NCBI RefSeq assembly: GCF_000611645.1
Contig: NW_014011884.1
Coordinates: forward strand, 1,065 to 12,612
Source: Monoraphidium neglectum
Taxonomy: Eukaryota; Chlorophyta; Chlorophyceae; Sphaeropleales; Selenastraceae
Direction of reading: 5' to 3'
Length of the DNA stretch: 11,548 nucleotides
Below, piece after piece: positions 1 through 8,477 of this stretch. Positions within the stretch are counted from its first letter, which is position 1, and each line of letters begins with the position of its first letter. The notes below the pieces were generated by a model. That model saw only the letters and a list, made by a program, of their open reading frames with translations, was not told the DNA's origin and made no database searches. The position numbers were made by a program, and so were the translations under genes.

Positions 1-103
1 CCGCCCCTGCGGCTGCGGCGGCCGCCACTGCTGTGTCATCGCCGCTCCCCTGCTGCGACCGCCGCCGCCCGCGGGTCACGCGGTGCTGCTGTTCCTGCTG
101 GCG

Positions 104-106
<3 letters not shown>

Positions 107-142
<36 letters not shown>
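107..142 (+). repeat. (CTG)12 trinucleotide repeat
   Basis: Twelve uninterrupted CTG units (CAG on the minus strand). Depending on frame it would encode poly-Leu, -Cys, -Ala, -Ser or -Gln. No frame gives a recognisable protein around it. Confidence 0.95.
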
Positions 143-146
<4 letters not shown>

Positions 147-323
147 CCCAGCCCCTCCTCGTCCAACTGGGGCAGTGTGTGATGCCGATGTGCGTGGGTG
201 ACCCTCGCGGCGGAGGGCGTCGGCGTCGGTGCAGCCGCCAACTCTGCTGCAGGGGCGCCGGCGCTGATGCCGGTGGCTTCCTCTGTGTCCGACGCTGTGG
301 CGCGCACACGCCGGATGGGTTCA

Positions 324-325
<2 letters not shown>

Positions 326-373
<48 letters not shown>
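326..373 (+). repeat. (CTG)16 trinucleotide repeat
   Basis: Sixteen uninterrupted CTG units in the same orientation as the array at 107-142, 183 nt away. The flanks do not support a coding role in any one frame. Confidence 0.95.
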
Positions 374-375
<2 letters not shown>

Positions 376-587
376 TTTTGGGAGCCTCCTCTGCACACGG
401 CGTGTCAGAGATTCGTAAAAAGCAAACAGAACAGGTTTGGTGAATGGGGGTTGGGTGCCGAGGCAAGTACATGCACAGTTGAGTCAATAACCTTACGCGA
501 TGCAACACTCCTGATTGCTTTGAAAACCGCCTTGAAGCTTGAGTGTTACCTTCAGGCTGCGCTGCGCCCGCTCTGGGGCTTTCAGGG

Positions 588-872
588 ATGGGCTCCAGCT
601 CGTGCGGCGTCTGCGCTGCGGCCGCCGCTGCCCGCGTCCGCGAACGACCGCGCGGCGTCGTTGGCTCCTCCTTCGCGGGCGCCGCATGGCGTCCTACCCG
701 CCTTGACATCACCTCTGCTTGGTTGCCCTCTGCTTCCAGCACGTCCTGCGAGCCGCTCTTAGCGGAAGTGGTGGCCTCGCCTGGCTGGGACACCCGGTCC
801 CTGGAGCGCGTGGATACCATTGTTATCCCTCCTGCTTACGGCTGTACTATTGATCCCGGCTGTGCGATCTAA
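588..872 (+). CDS. Candidate terminal exon of an unrecognised plus-strand gene
   Basis: An acceptor-like CTTTCAG ends at 587. It is followed by an open frame with mostly G or C at third codon positions until TAA at 870-872. The visible peptide runs from MGSSSCGVC near its start to TIDPGCAI at the end. It matches no family I know. A chlorophyte-type TGTAA lies at 1097-1101, a reasonable 3' UTR distance. Upstream exons cannot be assigned because 1-420 is low complexity. GC-rich DNA easily produces such frames, so this is only a candidate. Confidence 0.22.
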   Translation: MGSSSCGVCAAAAAARVRERPRGVVGSSFAGAAWRPTRLDITSAWLPSASSTSCEPLLAEVVASPGWDTRSLERVDTIVIPPAYGCTIDPGCAI

Positions 873-1649
873 GTCTAATTGCGGACTTCTGGGTCAGCGG
901 CTGCCATTTAGACAAATTCATGGGGGAATGTAGAACGAGGACCAACAAGACGACGATGGCCTTGCACATGTCACAACGGCCCTGATGTCTTGCCTTAGTA
1001 GCGGTGTGTCACTCAGTCACCTGCCGCCGGCAGCCCACACAAAATGCTGGCTTCACAGGAGAGCACATATGATGTTGCCTAGAGCTGGTGCACGCGTGTA
1101 AGAATATACAGCAAGCATGCGTGCGTCGCTGCCAAGCTGCCATGTTGAGCAATTGTGTGCAGCGTCGACAGCAGAGCATCGGCTGGCCAACCCACATGGC
1201 CCTGTGCAAGATGCCTGCTGTCTGGCTTGCGTTACCGGTAACGTTCACAGTCTTTGTGATCAACATGCAGACGCAACACAAGTTCCCAAGCAGTGCAACT
1301 GGAGGTGGCTACGGCGCCTTAGAGCGGCGCCTTGGTGCAAGTGCTTGTGCTAGGCGGCGGCCGGCAGCAGGCAAAAACTGCACCCCAAAAGCCGCGACAT
1401 TCGCAGTTGAGCGATCATGCAACAGCACACGGGCCAAAACACATGGCAGCTGCTGCGCGCGGCGCTTGGTGGGCCCGACGGTGGCGCGCGGCAGGGCGGA
1501 GCGCGCCTGTTTGTGCTGGACAAGACGCGTGTATGCAAGCCCATTGGCCTTCTGAGGCGAGCTCCCATCAACGCCTGACAGAGGGCCTGCACTGCAAATC
1601 CTGGCCTATGGAGGGAACCACCGCTCGTCTATGGAGGAAACCACCGCGA
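873..1649. other. Intergenic region downstream of GST-B
   Basis: No supported gene. It should contain the GST-B 3' UTR at its right end. Visible details are a 12-bp perfect palindrome GTTACCGGTAAC at 1231-1242 and an 18-bp direct duplication at 1606-1623 and 1629-1646. Confidence 0.5.
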
Positions 1650-4411
1650 TCACGCGTCGGGCTTGAAGGCCTGGCGGATGTTGTCCTGGTTGTCCTCCCT
1701 CTCATAGAAGGCCTTGACCTGGTCGTGGAGATAGGGTTATGAGTGTCGGGGGGTGATTTTAGGGCGCATGCTTCACAAAGAGGCTTCGCATGGTTTTCAG
1801 GGTCTTGGAGGGATGGCGCCAGGCAAAAAAATTGGGGGTGAGAAGGCGCACGATGTCGGTCCCATCGACCCGATCCCTGGCGCACAGACGCTCGCGCCTC
1901 GTCACTCCCGCCCAGAGCTCCGTCCCGCCTGTGCCGGAGAAGGAGCATCGCACACTGGGCCCCTGCCCCTCCATGCTGGCCCCTGGCTCCGGCCCATTTT
2001 GCCCGCAGGCATGCAGGTGCGCCTCACCCTTGGGTCGCTGGCCACCCTGTTGCGGTAGGCCTTGAGGGCGGGGAAGTCGTTCAGCAGCGTCTTGGGCACG
2101 CCTGCCATTTGGATAAACGCGACAAGAGGAGAGGTCCGCTTGCGTTCGCATGGGGAAGAGTCGGCAGACACAATCACACCAAATCTGATGTGATTGTCCG
2201 AGACACCAATGCAGGCATGCAGGCCTGGGATGCCATGCGGTTGGCGCGGGTTTGCAAAGCCCTGGCAGCCCTACCGTCCAGCCAGCCGCTAATGAGGGCG
2301 CTCAGGGTGACAAACAGGTTCAGGTCGCCATGAGTGATCTCGGGGCCGGTCACAAAGCCGTCGCCGGCCTTGTCCTGCGGGAAACAAATCGCGAAAGGGA
2401 CGGCCAGGTCGGACGAGGCAACCGTTGAAGTGTGGCACAGGTTGTGGTGTGGGCCCCACACAAACGCACACGCGCGCGCACACAAACGCCCGCCCATGCA
2501 GACACACGTGACCACATGCCCGCGTGCAAAGGCGCGCGCGCGCGCGTGCGTGTGTGTGTGAACGGTGGCTGCTGACCAGGGCGCACCCTGCTGTAGTGCC
2601 CCGGACCCCCGTGCAAACGCGCGCATGGCTCTCACCACCAGAGCATCAGCCAGTGCCAGCCTGTCCTTCAGGGGCCCCGCCGCGGCCGCCTCGCGCGCCT
2701 TGATCTTCTCATCCGCATCCTGAGGAAAGCAGAGCAAGGGAGAGCGAGTCGGCCGCCTGCAATCTGCACCCGGCTGCTGTATCTGGCGGTTGCTGCCGGC
2801 GCAGCCGCTGCTAGCGCCGCCTGCGGCGGGGCTGACAGCGCGCGATGCCACAGCGTCCCCAGGTCGCGCGGCCGCGGCGCCGCCGCCCGCGTTGTGCTGC
2901 GGGGGGGCGCAGCTCAGGGCGCACGCAAACACCCGCTGCCTCCGCGGCCGCGCGTTGGGAAGGGGACCGCGCACCTTGATCTTAAAGGTGTCGAAGAGGG
3001 TCTGCATGATGTCGTGGCAGAGGGCGTCTGGGGGTGTGCAACGGATGGGGAAAGGGGGCGAGACAGGCAGCGTAGTCGGTGGGTCGGCTGTCGTCCGAGG
3101 TGACATCCACAGTGGGCTCCTCTGGCGGCCGAGGGCCGGCGGCGGCCGCAGGCAGCGCGCGTCAGCACAGCAGGGCGAGACCACGAGGCTGTGCGGGCCC
3201 CGACGCCGTGCGTGCGGCAGCCGCGGCGCCCGGGATGCTGCAGGGGTTTGAAACTCGCGTTTGCGTCACTCACAGGCCTGGTCTGCGAGTGCGGCCTGGA
3301 AGGCGTCCTTGGGCACCAGGCCGGCCTCCGCGGCCAGGTAGCGGTCTGGGGGTGGTGGAGGGGTGGACGTTGAACGCAGGGGTCGCGGGGTGGTGGCGGT
3401 GCGTGTGGGAGAGTGTGACGAGGGCCGCTTACATATGAGAAGCGGGGCATGCAGGAATGCAGGACAGGCAGGCGGCTGGGGCCGCGCGGGGAGGGGCTCG
3501 GCCCAGGGACGAGCCGCGCCGATCCAGGGCAGGCCGGGCAGCCGGCGCTGGAGGCACGAGCAGTGGAGGGCGCGATGGTCGCCGGACGCCGCGGCGGCTT
3601 CGGGCGCGGCGCGGCGACCGTGCGCCCGGCGGAAATGCCAGGCCGCAGCGGCACCAGCAGCCGGCGCTGCTGCATGCGGCCCAACCAGCAGCGCAGCCGC
3701 CAGGTCAGCGCAGGTCGGCGCCGCGCACCGATGGCGGCGCTCTGAGCCACGAATTTGCCGTCCACCTCCAGGAAGGGCGCCTGGCCAAAGGGCGCGATGG
3801 CCTTCAGCTTGGGCCACTCCTCGCCCTTGAAGCGCACATCCTATGGCAACATGAGATCAGAGTAGTTGGGGTTGCAGGGGGCAGAGGTGGCGAGCGATGC
3901 CTGCTTGGTTTTTAGTTTTTCAACAATCGGTAGGAAATTGGAGCCTCTTTTAAACCCTGGGCGCGACCGGCGCCAGCAGCGACGGCGCGGGCGACGCTGC
4001 GCCCGATATGCGGCGCTCGCCCAGCAGCTGCATGCGTCTGCGGCAAGTTGCAGGCGGTCGGGGCGGGGCCGCTGGGCGGCGGGTTTGGGGGGTCCGGGGA
4101 TGCGCGGCTGCTGGTGACACCCACGCGCGCCGCCTCACCTCAAGGTCGAGGCCGCCAAGGGCGCCGCACAGGCGCGCGACCTCGGCCCTGCCTGCGGTTG
4201 CGTAACAAGGCAGGATACGGCCTGAGTTCCGCTGCGGTTGGTGCTTGGGGGATGCGCGGGGTCGGGCAGCGAACCTGGTCTCGCAGACTGGACTGCATGC
4301 CATATCCATCGTCCTGCGTTCTCCTTAAGCTGTGAGTGGCGGCGGCTGGGTTGCCTGCGTTTTGGAGTGCTTACCGGGCAGAGGGAAGTAGTAGAGCTTG
4401 TAGGTCGGCAT
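1650..4411 (-). CDS. Sigma-class glutathione S-transferase, downstream tandem copy (GST-B), nine coding exons
   Basis: Predicted cytosolic glutathione transferase of 217 residues. Exons in transcript order: 4411-4375, 4191-4139, 3840-3729, 3345-3274, 3027-2975, 2719-2636, 2374-2275, 2101-2028, 1718-1650. All introns are GT-AG and the reading frame stays open to a TGA at 1652-1650. The N-terminal thioredoxin-like domain (about residues 1-75) starts MPTYKLYYFPLPGR, close to vertebrate hematopoietic prostaglandin D synthase. It keeps catalytic Tyr8, Arg14, Trp39, Lys43, the cis-proline Pro52 in APFLEVDG, and Gln63-Ser64. The helical C-terminal domain has the GST N-capping box T151-x-x-D154. The length is normal for the family and there is no peroxisomal or signal-peptide tail (ends KPDA). 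Family knowledge suggests glutathione conjugation, peroxide reduction or isomerase activity; the substrate is unknown. I chose the start at 4411 because it matches the paralogue and family N-terminus and follows a likely splice acceptor 21 nt upstream. The gene is a tandem duplicate of the copy at 5899-8456. Confidence 0.9.
2170..2197. repeat. 9-bp inverted repeat in GST-B intron 7
   Basis: ACAATCACA and TGTGATTGT are perfect reverse complements separated by 10 nt. The TGTGATTGT half also occurs in the homologous intron of GST-A near 6290, without its partner arm. Confidence 0.8.
2456..2560 (+). repeat. Alternating CA/CG and GC/GT tracts in GST-B intron 6
   Basis: A CA/CG arm (about 2456-2486) is followed by a GC/GT arm (2532-2560). 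The arms are imperfect reverse complements and purine-pyrimidine alternating. This is the same intron that carries the CA repeat in GST-A. Confidence 0.85.
3267..3366 (-). repeat. 100-nt tract identical to 7416-7515
   Basis: Covers 7 nt of intron 4, all of exon 4 and 21 nt of intron 3 of GST-B. Every base matches the other copy, whereas exon 3 next door is only about 82% identical by hand count and the surrounding introns are diverged. Confidence 0.95.
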
Positions 4412-4432
4412 GGCGGCGGCTGGAGTGGAGGC

Positions 4433-4747
4433 CTGCAATGCAGGGGTGAGGACGTGCACAGGGTGGGGGTGTCCTATGGTGACATCACTTTGCTGGGACG
4501 CGTGGGGCGCGGGTAGGGGCTGTTTCATCAAGTTAGTTCAGCCTTGAGTTACAAGTCAAGGTGGGGATGAGCCGCACACCTGTCCAGCGCGTGCACAGAC
4601 GCTCGGCATCAGGAGGGGGCAGAGCGCGAATGCTCCAGGCCGAGCAGTACGCACCCCACCCAGCGCATTGAAGCCTGCGCGCTGAGGGCGCTGGCAAACG
4701 AAGGAGACACGCATCTGAGCAGTGTGATCAGGGGTTCAAGCACTCAC
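4433..4747 (-). other. Inferred 5' UTR intron of GST-B
   Basis: Donor GTGAGTG at 4747-4741 and acceptor ATTGCAG|GCC ending at 4433, 21 nt before the ATG. It matches the GST-A arrangement in position and splice motifs. Whether the leader holds further introns above 4748 is unclear; another donor-like GTAAGTG lies at 4934-4928. Confidence 0.5.
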
Positions 4748-4939
4748 GATTAGGGGTGGGCGATCAGTGCGCACTCGACTCAGGTGATCTGCACTATTGT
4801 TCCAGCTCGTACGCGTTAGACTTACGTTGCAGGGATATCGGCTGACCTATGATACTATCAAAGCCAACGAATCAAGGTCCCCTATGTAGCATTGATGGAC
4901 AAGTTGCAGCATGATGATGACGAACGCACTTACGGGACA

Positions 4940-4963
4940 CTCCAGAAGCATCCCTGCTGGATG
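4940..4963 (-). promoter_or_regulatory. Conserved upstream block of GST-B
   Basis: Plus-strand CTCCAGAAGCATCCCTGC... is the counterpart of 8947-8969. The distance to the inferred leader donor is similar in both copies (193 versus 173 nt), which supports homologous promoter regions. Confidence 0.35.
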
Positions 4964-4981
4964 GTGCCGCGCCCTGCGGCG

Positions 4982-4988
4982 TATATAA
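4982..4988 (-). promoter_or_regulatory. TATA-like element upstream of GST-B
   Basis: TATATAA on the plus strand, TTATATA on the minus strand. It is about 235 nt upstream of the inferred leader donor, further than in GST-A, so its use for GST-B is uncertain. It could equally serve an unrecognised plus-strand transcript. Confidence 0.3.
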
Positions 4989-5553
4989 AGACCGATTGAT
5001 TCAGACGACATATTCTGCATGCATCCGTCCTGGTTGCTGCGTCGCTGCGATGCAGATGGTCCTGATCGCAACATTGTGATATCAGGACCAGTGGTATGTC
5101 CCAACGCAAACTGCCACTGCAGCGGGCAGATGCAAGGGCGGCAGGAACCGCCATGAGATGCGCCTCCCGCCATTCACCTGCTCTTTGGCGTTGGCTGCGG
5201 CGTTGCAGAGAGGGACAAGGGGCTTTAGGCATGCCATACAAGTAGTCGCCAACCACCCCAGCTGTGTGCCCATGGTTTTGCTGTCCAACTTCCACCACCA
5301 TGGCAGCCCTGAACACGCTCGATGATGATAGTCTCAAGCATCAGGTGCCGAGGGCTGCGGCCTGGCTTGGGTGCAGTCACAGAACTCACTGCGGGCAAGC
5401 TTGCAATTAGAGGTTAGGTGTCTGCCTGTCATTTTTCGCGAGGCAGGTGCTTGCCTGTTGTGCTGCCAGTAAGCCAGTATTTTGTATACGCATGACGTGC
5501 CATCAAGCAAGGGCTGCATGTCGGCTGAGAATTTTGACAGTTATTGAAACGAG

Positions 5554-5558
5554 TTACA
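5554..5558 (-). terminator. Possible polyadenylation signal TGTAA for GST-A
   Basis: TGTAA on the minus strand, about 340 nt after the GST-A stop. TGTAA is the usual poly(A) signal in chlorophyte algae. A five-base motif is weak evidence; no equivalent was found within 1-1649 for GST-B. Confidence 0.25.
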
Positions 5559-5648
5559 AGCTCTGGACAAGCGACATCACGAAATTCAGCCAGCATAAAA
5601 ACAGTGATATATGGCAATGGCGGCCGACGCGGCGCAGCTGACGTGAAA

Positions 5649-5756
5649 ATGATGCAAAGCAAAAAGATGAATGACGCGGTCGCGCAGCAGCGCAAGGGGC
5701 AAGCTGCACGGCAGCTGCTGAGCGACGCGCAGGCTGGGTTCCAAAACAACATGTGA
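5649..5756 (+). CDS. Small unrecognised ORF, 35 residues
   Basis: ATG-initiated frame in the spacer between the two GSTs. It starts MMQSKKMNDAVAQQRKG, is rich in Gln, Ala and Lys, and looks helix-prone and hydrophilic. It lies in a less GC-rich region than the GST exons and is preceded by a CATAAAAA stretch near 5595. A short overlapping frame begins ATGGCAATGGCGGCC upstream. No family is recognised. It could be an exon of an unannotated gene or chance. Confidence 0.15.
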   Translation: MMQSKKMNDAVAQQRKGQAARQLLSDAQAGFQNNM

Positions 5757-5898
5757 GCGAAGCGTTTTTGATGGCGATGCGAGCGCATTCAAGCTAATAT
5801 CAATAGGTTTCCCCCAGTATGCCTGCAGGAGGGCTTGCGTGTTCCGCTCGTCTATGCCTTGGCGGAGTGAAGTTAATTGCTAATCTTGTAATCACTGA

Positions 5899-6713
5899 TC
5901 ACGCGTTAGGCTTGTAGGCCTGGCGCATGTCGTCCTGGTTGTCCTCCCTCTCATAGAAGGCCTTGACCTGGTGATGTGGACGGGGGGTGGGGGGCAGCGC
6001 ACGCGTAATCAGACACTGTAGTGGCTAATCTGTCTGGGAGGTCGTTGACGTGTGCACAGGTGACGCGCGCATGCTTGATCGCGCCGTCTTGCCCATGCAC
6101 CGGCGCAGGCCGCGCGAACGGTGGAAGGCGTGCAGGCCGTTGCCTGCTTGTCGGGGGCACCCCTAGGACTGCATTGCCTGCAGGCACTCGGGTGCGCCTG
6201 ACCTGTGGGACGCTGGCCACCCTGTTGCGGTGGGCCTGGAGGGCGGGGAAGCCGTCCAGAGCTGTCTTGGGCACGCCTGCAAAATCAAGGTGTGATTGTG
6301 ATTTAGCTTGACGACGCACGGAAAGAGCGCGTCTCTCTGATCAGCCTGTCCCAACTGCATGCTTGTTCTTGCAATCGCCGTCTTGCAGTCAGGTCAAGCA
6401 TCTTGCAGACTGTCAACCCCAGCTTCTAGGCCGCTTTCCTCCCTGTTTGTACCCACCGTCCATCCAGCCGCTGATGATGGTGCTCAGGGCGTGGAAGAGG
6501 TGGAGGTCGCCATAAGTAAGCTCAGGGCCAGCCACAAAGCCGTCGCCGGCCTTGGCCTGCGGGTGTTCCGGATGGGAGGGAAAGCAATGGTGACCGAGAA
6601 AGAGCGGTCTTCACATGCAACGCCATAGCAATCAACAAGTCAAGAAGGGGGCCGCAAAAGGAGAAATGTGCACAGCAGACTCCATACAACGGACACACAT
6701 ACACATACACACA

Positions 6714-6747
<34 letters not shown>

Positions 6748-8456
6748 CACGCACACAGGCACAGACACAGACACACACAATCACAAACACGTGTATGTCT
6801 GTGTGGTTCTCACCACCAGCGTCTCCGCGTAGCCCAGCTTCTCCTTGAGCGGCCCCGCCACCACAGCCTCGCGCGCCTTGATCCTCTCAGCCTCGTCCTG
6901 GGGTTGAGTAAAATACTTCATTTATGATTGCTTATGAGTACAGTGACTGGAGGGCGAAAAATTTTGCTCTTTGGACGAGGTGCTCAACGCCGCGGCTCGA
7001 GTGGTTTGGGGCTGAGAGCTGACGGGAGTTGAGAGCCATGCCGCGCGCATCGCCGCTGCACCTCAACAGCCAACGTGCAGTCAACCCCGCACGGCCCCAG
7101 TGCGCCGCTATCGGCCCACGGCAATCAACAGCTTCTGGCGGGGGGATTGCACAGTGCGCACCTTAACCTTGAAAGTGTCGAAGAGGGGTGTCAGGATGTC
7201 GATGCAGAGGTTGTCTGGGAGAGCATCAAGTAGATGGGTCGGGAGATCAGTAAGTCACTGCATTCAACCTTGGCAGCAATGGCAACGGCGACTGTGCCTC
7301 ATGGCGGAAGGGGGGGGGGCAGCAGCGCACACCCCAGGATGGGCGCTACACGTCTGGCACGGGACGGACAGCCCGTGGAATCTTGGCTGCACGAGCGTGC
7401 GGCAGGCCCCTGCGCCACTCACAGGCCTGGTCTGCGAGTGCGGCCTGGAAGGCGTCCTTGGGCACCAGGCCGGCCTCCGCGGCCAGGTAGCGGTCTGGGG
7501 GTGGTGGAGGGGTGGGTGTTGGGACGCGGGGCCGCGGGTTTTAGGGGGCGCGCAGGAGAGTGCGGCGAGGGCCGCACACAAAGGTTGGGTGATGGGTGCG
7601 ATGGTGGCAGGGGCCAAAGCGTGGCAGGCATCGGGACCGCCCGGATTGGTGCGAACACGGGCTTGAATGCGATACACTGTCACGCGGTGAGGGTTGCGGC
7701 GGCGTTGGGGTGCTGCCAGGCTTGGGGCGGCGCGGTGCGGGCGCTCTTGATGGCAGGTGTGGTGGCCAACCTGCCTCTCGGGATCAAGACCGCGCACGCG
7801 CAATGCAAGCCACGGCCCTCAACGCCACGCACCGATGGCGGCGCTCTGAGCCAAGAATGTGCCGTCCACCTCCAGGAACGGGCACTGGCCGAAGGGCGCG
7901 ATGGCCTTGTACTTGGGCCACTGGTCAAACGGAAAGCGGACCTCCTAACGGGGCCGTCGCGGGAGTCAAGGGTTTTGGGGGCGTTTCGTGGGTGAGGGGC
8001 ACCGGCGCTGGTGAGGTCGTCTGTCAAATCCCGAGCTTGCTGATAATCAGCAACGGCAACCAGAAGGGCGCAGATGTCATCATCAACAGAGCTTGTGGGC
8101 AGCCGCCGGGAAGCCGCCGGCCCACGCTGAGGGGCGGGCGGGTGGAGCTGGAGGCAAACGCAGGGAGCCGATGCAGTGATCCCAGGATATGCTGTGAGCG
8201 CGCCCCCTCACCTCGAGCTCAAGGCCGCCGACGGCGCAGCACAGGCGCGCCACCTCGCCCCTGCCTGGGGATTCAGGCAAAGCGGCGGCGGCCGAGGTTG
8301 GCGCGAGCGCAAGCGCGCGGTACGGGCGGGGCCACCGCAAGTGCCTCCTGCAAATCCACCTCGCCGCTGGGCTGTGAGTGGCGATGGTTGCAATGTTGCA
8401 CCCGCTTTGCATTGCTCACCCGGCAGAGGGAAGTAGTAGAGCTTGTAAGACGGCAT
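5899..8456 (-). CDS. Sigma-class glutathione S-transferase, upstream tandem copy (GST-A), nine coding exons
   Basis: Second 217-residue sigma-type GST. Exons in transcript order: 8456-8420, 8264-8212, 7944-7833, 7494-7423, 7214-7162, 6897-6814, 6556-6457, 6276-6203, 5967-5899 (stop TGA at 5901-5899). Exon lengths and intron phases are the same as in the downstream copy, and both proteins are about 76% identical by hand alignment. Glutathione-site residues are retained: Tyr8, Arg14, Trp39, Lys43, Pro52, Gln63-Ser64, and the T151-x-x-D154 capping box. Differences from the neighbour include Cys22 for Gly, Cys51 for Ala just before the cis-proline, and many changes at residues 93-171, the helical region that in GSTs shapes the electrophile site. 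Residues 68-92 are identical. A TATA box and a spliced 5' leader are visible upstream; in the inferred spliced leader the ATG at 8456 is the first AUG. Likely cytosolic; substrate unknown. It is divergent from the acyl-CoA oxidase gene to its right. Confidence 0.9.
6691..6790 (+). repeat. (CA)n microsatellite in GST-A intron 6
   Basis: A CA-rich stretch with occasional T or G interruptions, including an uninterrupted run of about 27 nt (roughly 6718-6744). It lies inside the intron between coding exons 6 and 7 of GST-A. Confidence 0.9.
7416..7515 (-). repeat. 100-nt tract identical to 3267-3366
   Basis: The GST-A partner of the identical tract. The match breaks at both ends at single mismatches within introns. 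Confidence 0.95.
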
Positions 8457-8477
8457 GGTGGTGGGTGGAGCAGCGGC

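Larger units (their letters stand above)
1..587. other. Low-complexity region
   Basis: GC-rich DNA with the two CTG arrays. Several frames on both strands stay open through the repeats, but each is interrupted or compositionally trivial (poly-Ser, poly-Cys, poly-Leu, poly-Ala). It may be part of an alanine-rich coding exon or untranslated DNA; I cannot decide. Confidence 0.5.
4748..5898. other. Spacer between the tandem GST genes
   Basis: It holds the GST-B promoter region on the left and the GST-A 3' flank on the right. The base composition is less GC-rich than the genes. Apart from the weak small ORF and the TATA-like and TGTAA motifs, I see no gene. Confidence 0.5.

Noticed and set aside
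76..396. Minus-strand ORF with two poly-serine tracts
   Set aside because: It is produced by the CAG repeats read in one frame; nothing between the tracts looks like a protein domain.
2174..3184. 336-codon open frame on the minus strand
   Set aside because: It reads through GST-B exons 5, 6 and 7 and the introns between them. Only the exon parts resemble GST; the rest is GC-rich intron.
2914..3837. 307-codon open frame on the minus strand
   Set aside because: It begins in GST-B exon 3 but continues through intron 3 in the wrong frame; Arg/Pro-rich composition is typical of read-through.
4325..4531. In-frame upstream Met codons extending GST-B by 40 residues
   Set aside because: The extension runs into the inferred leader intron and is absent in GST-A; the family starts at the MPTYKL position.
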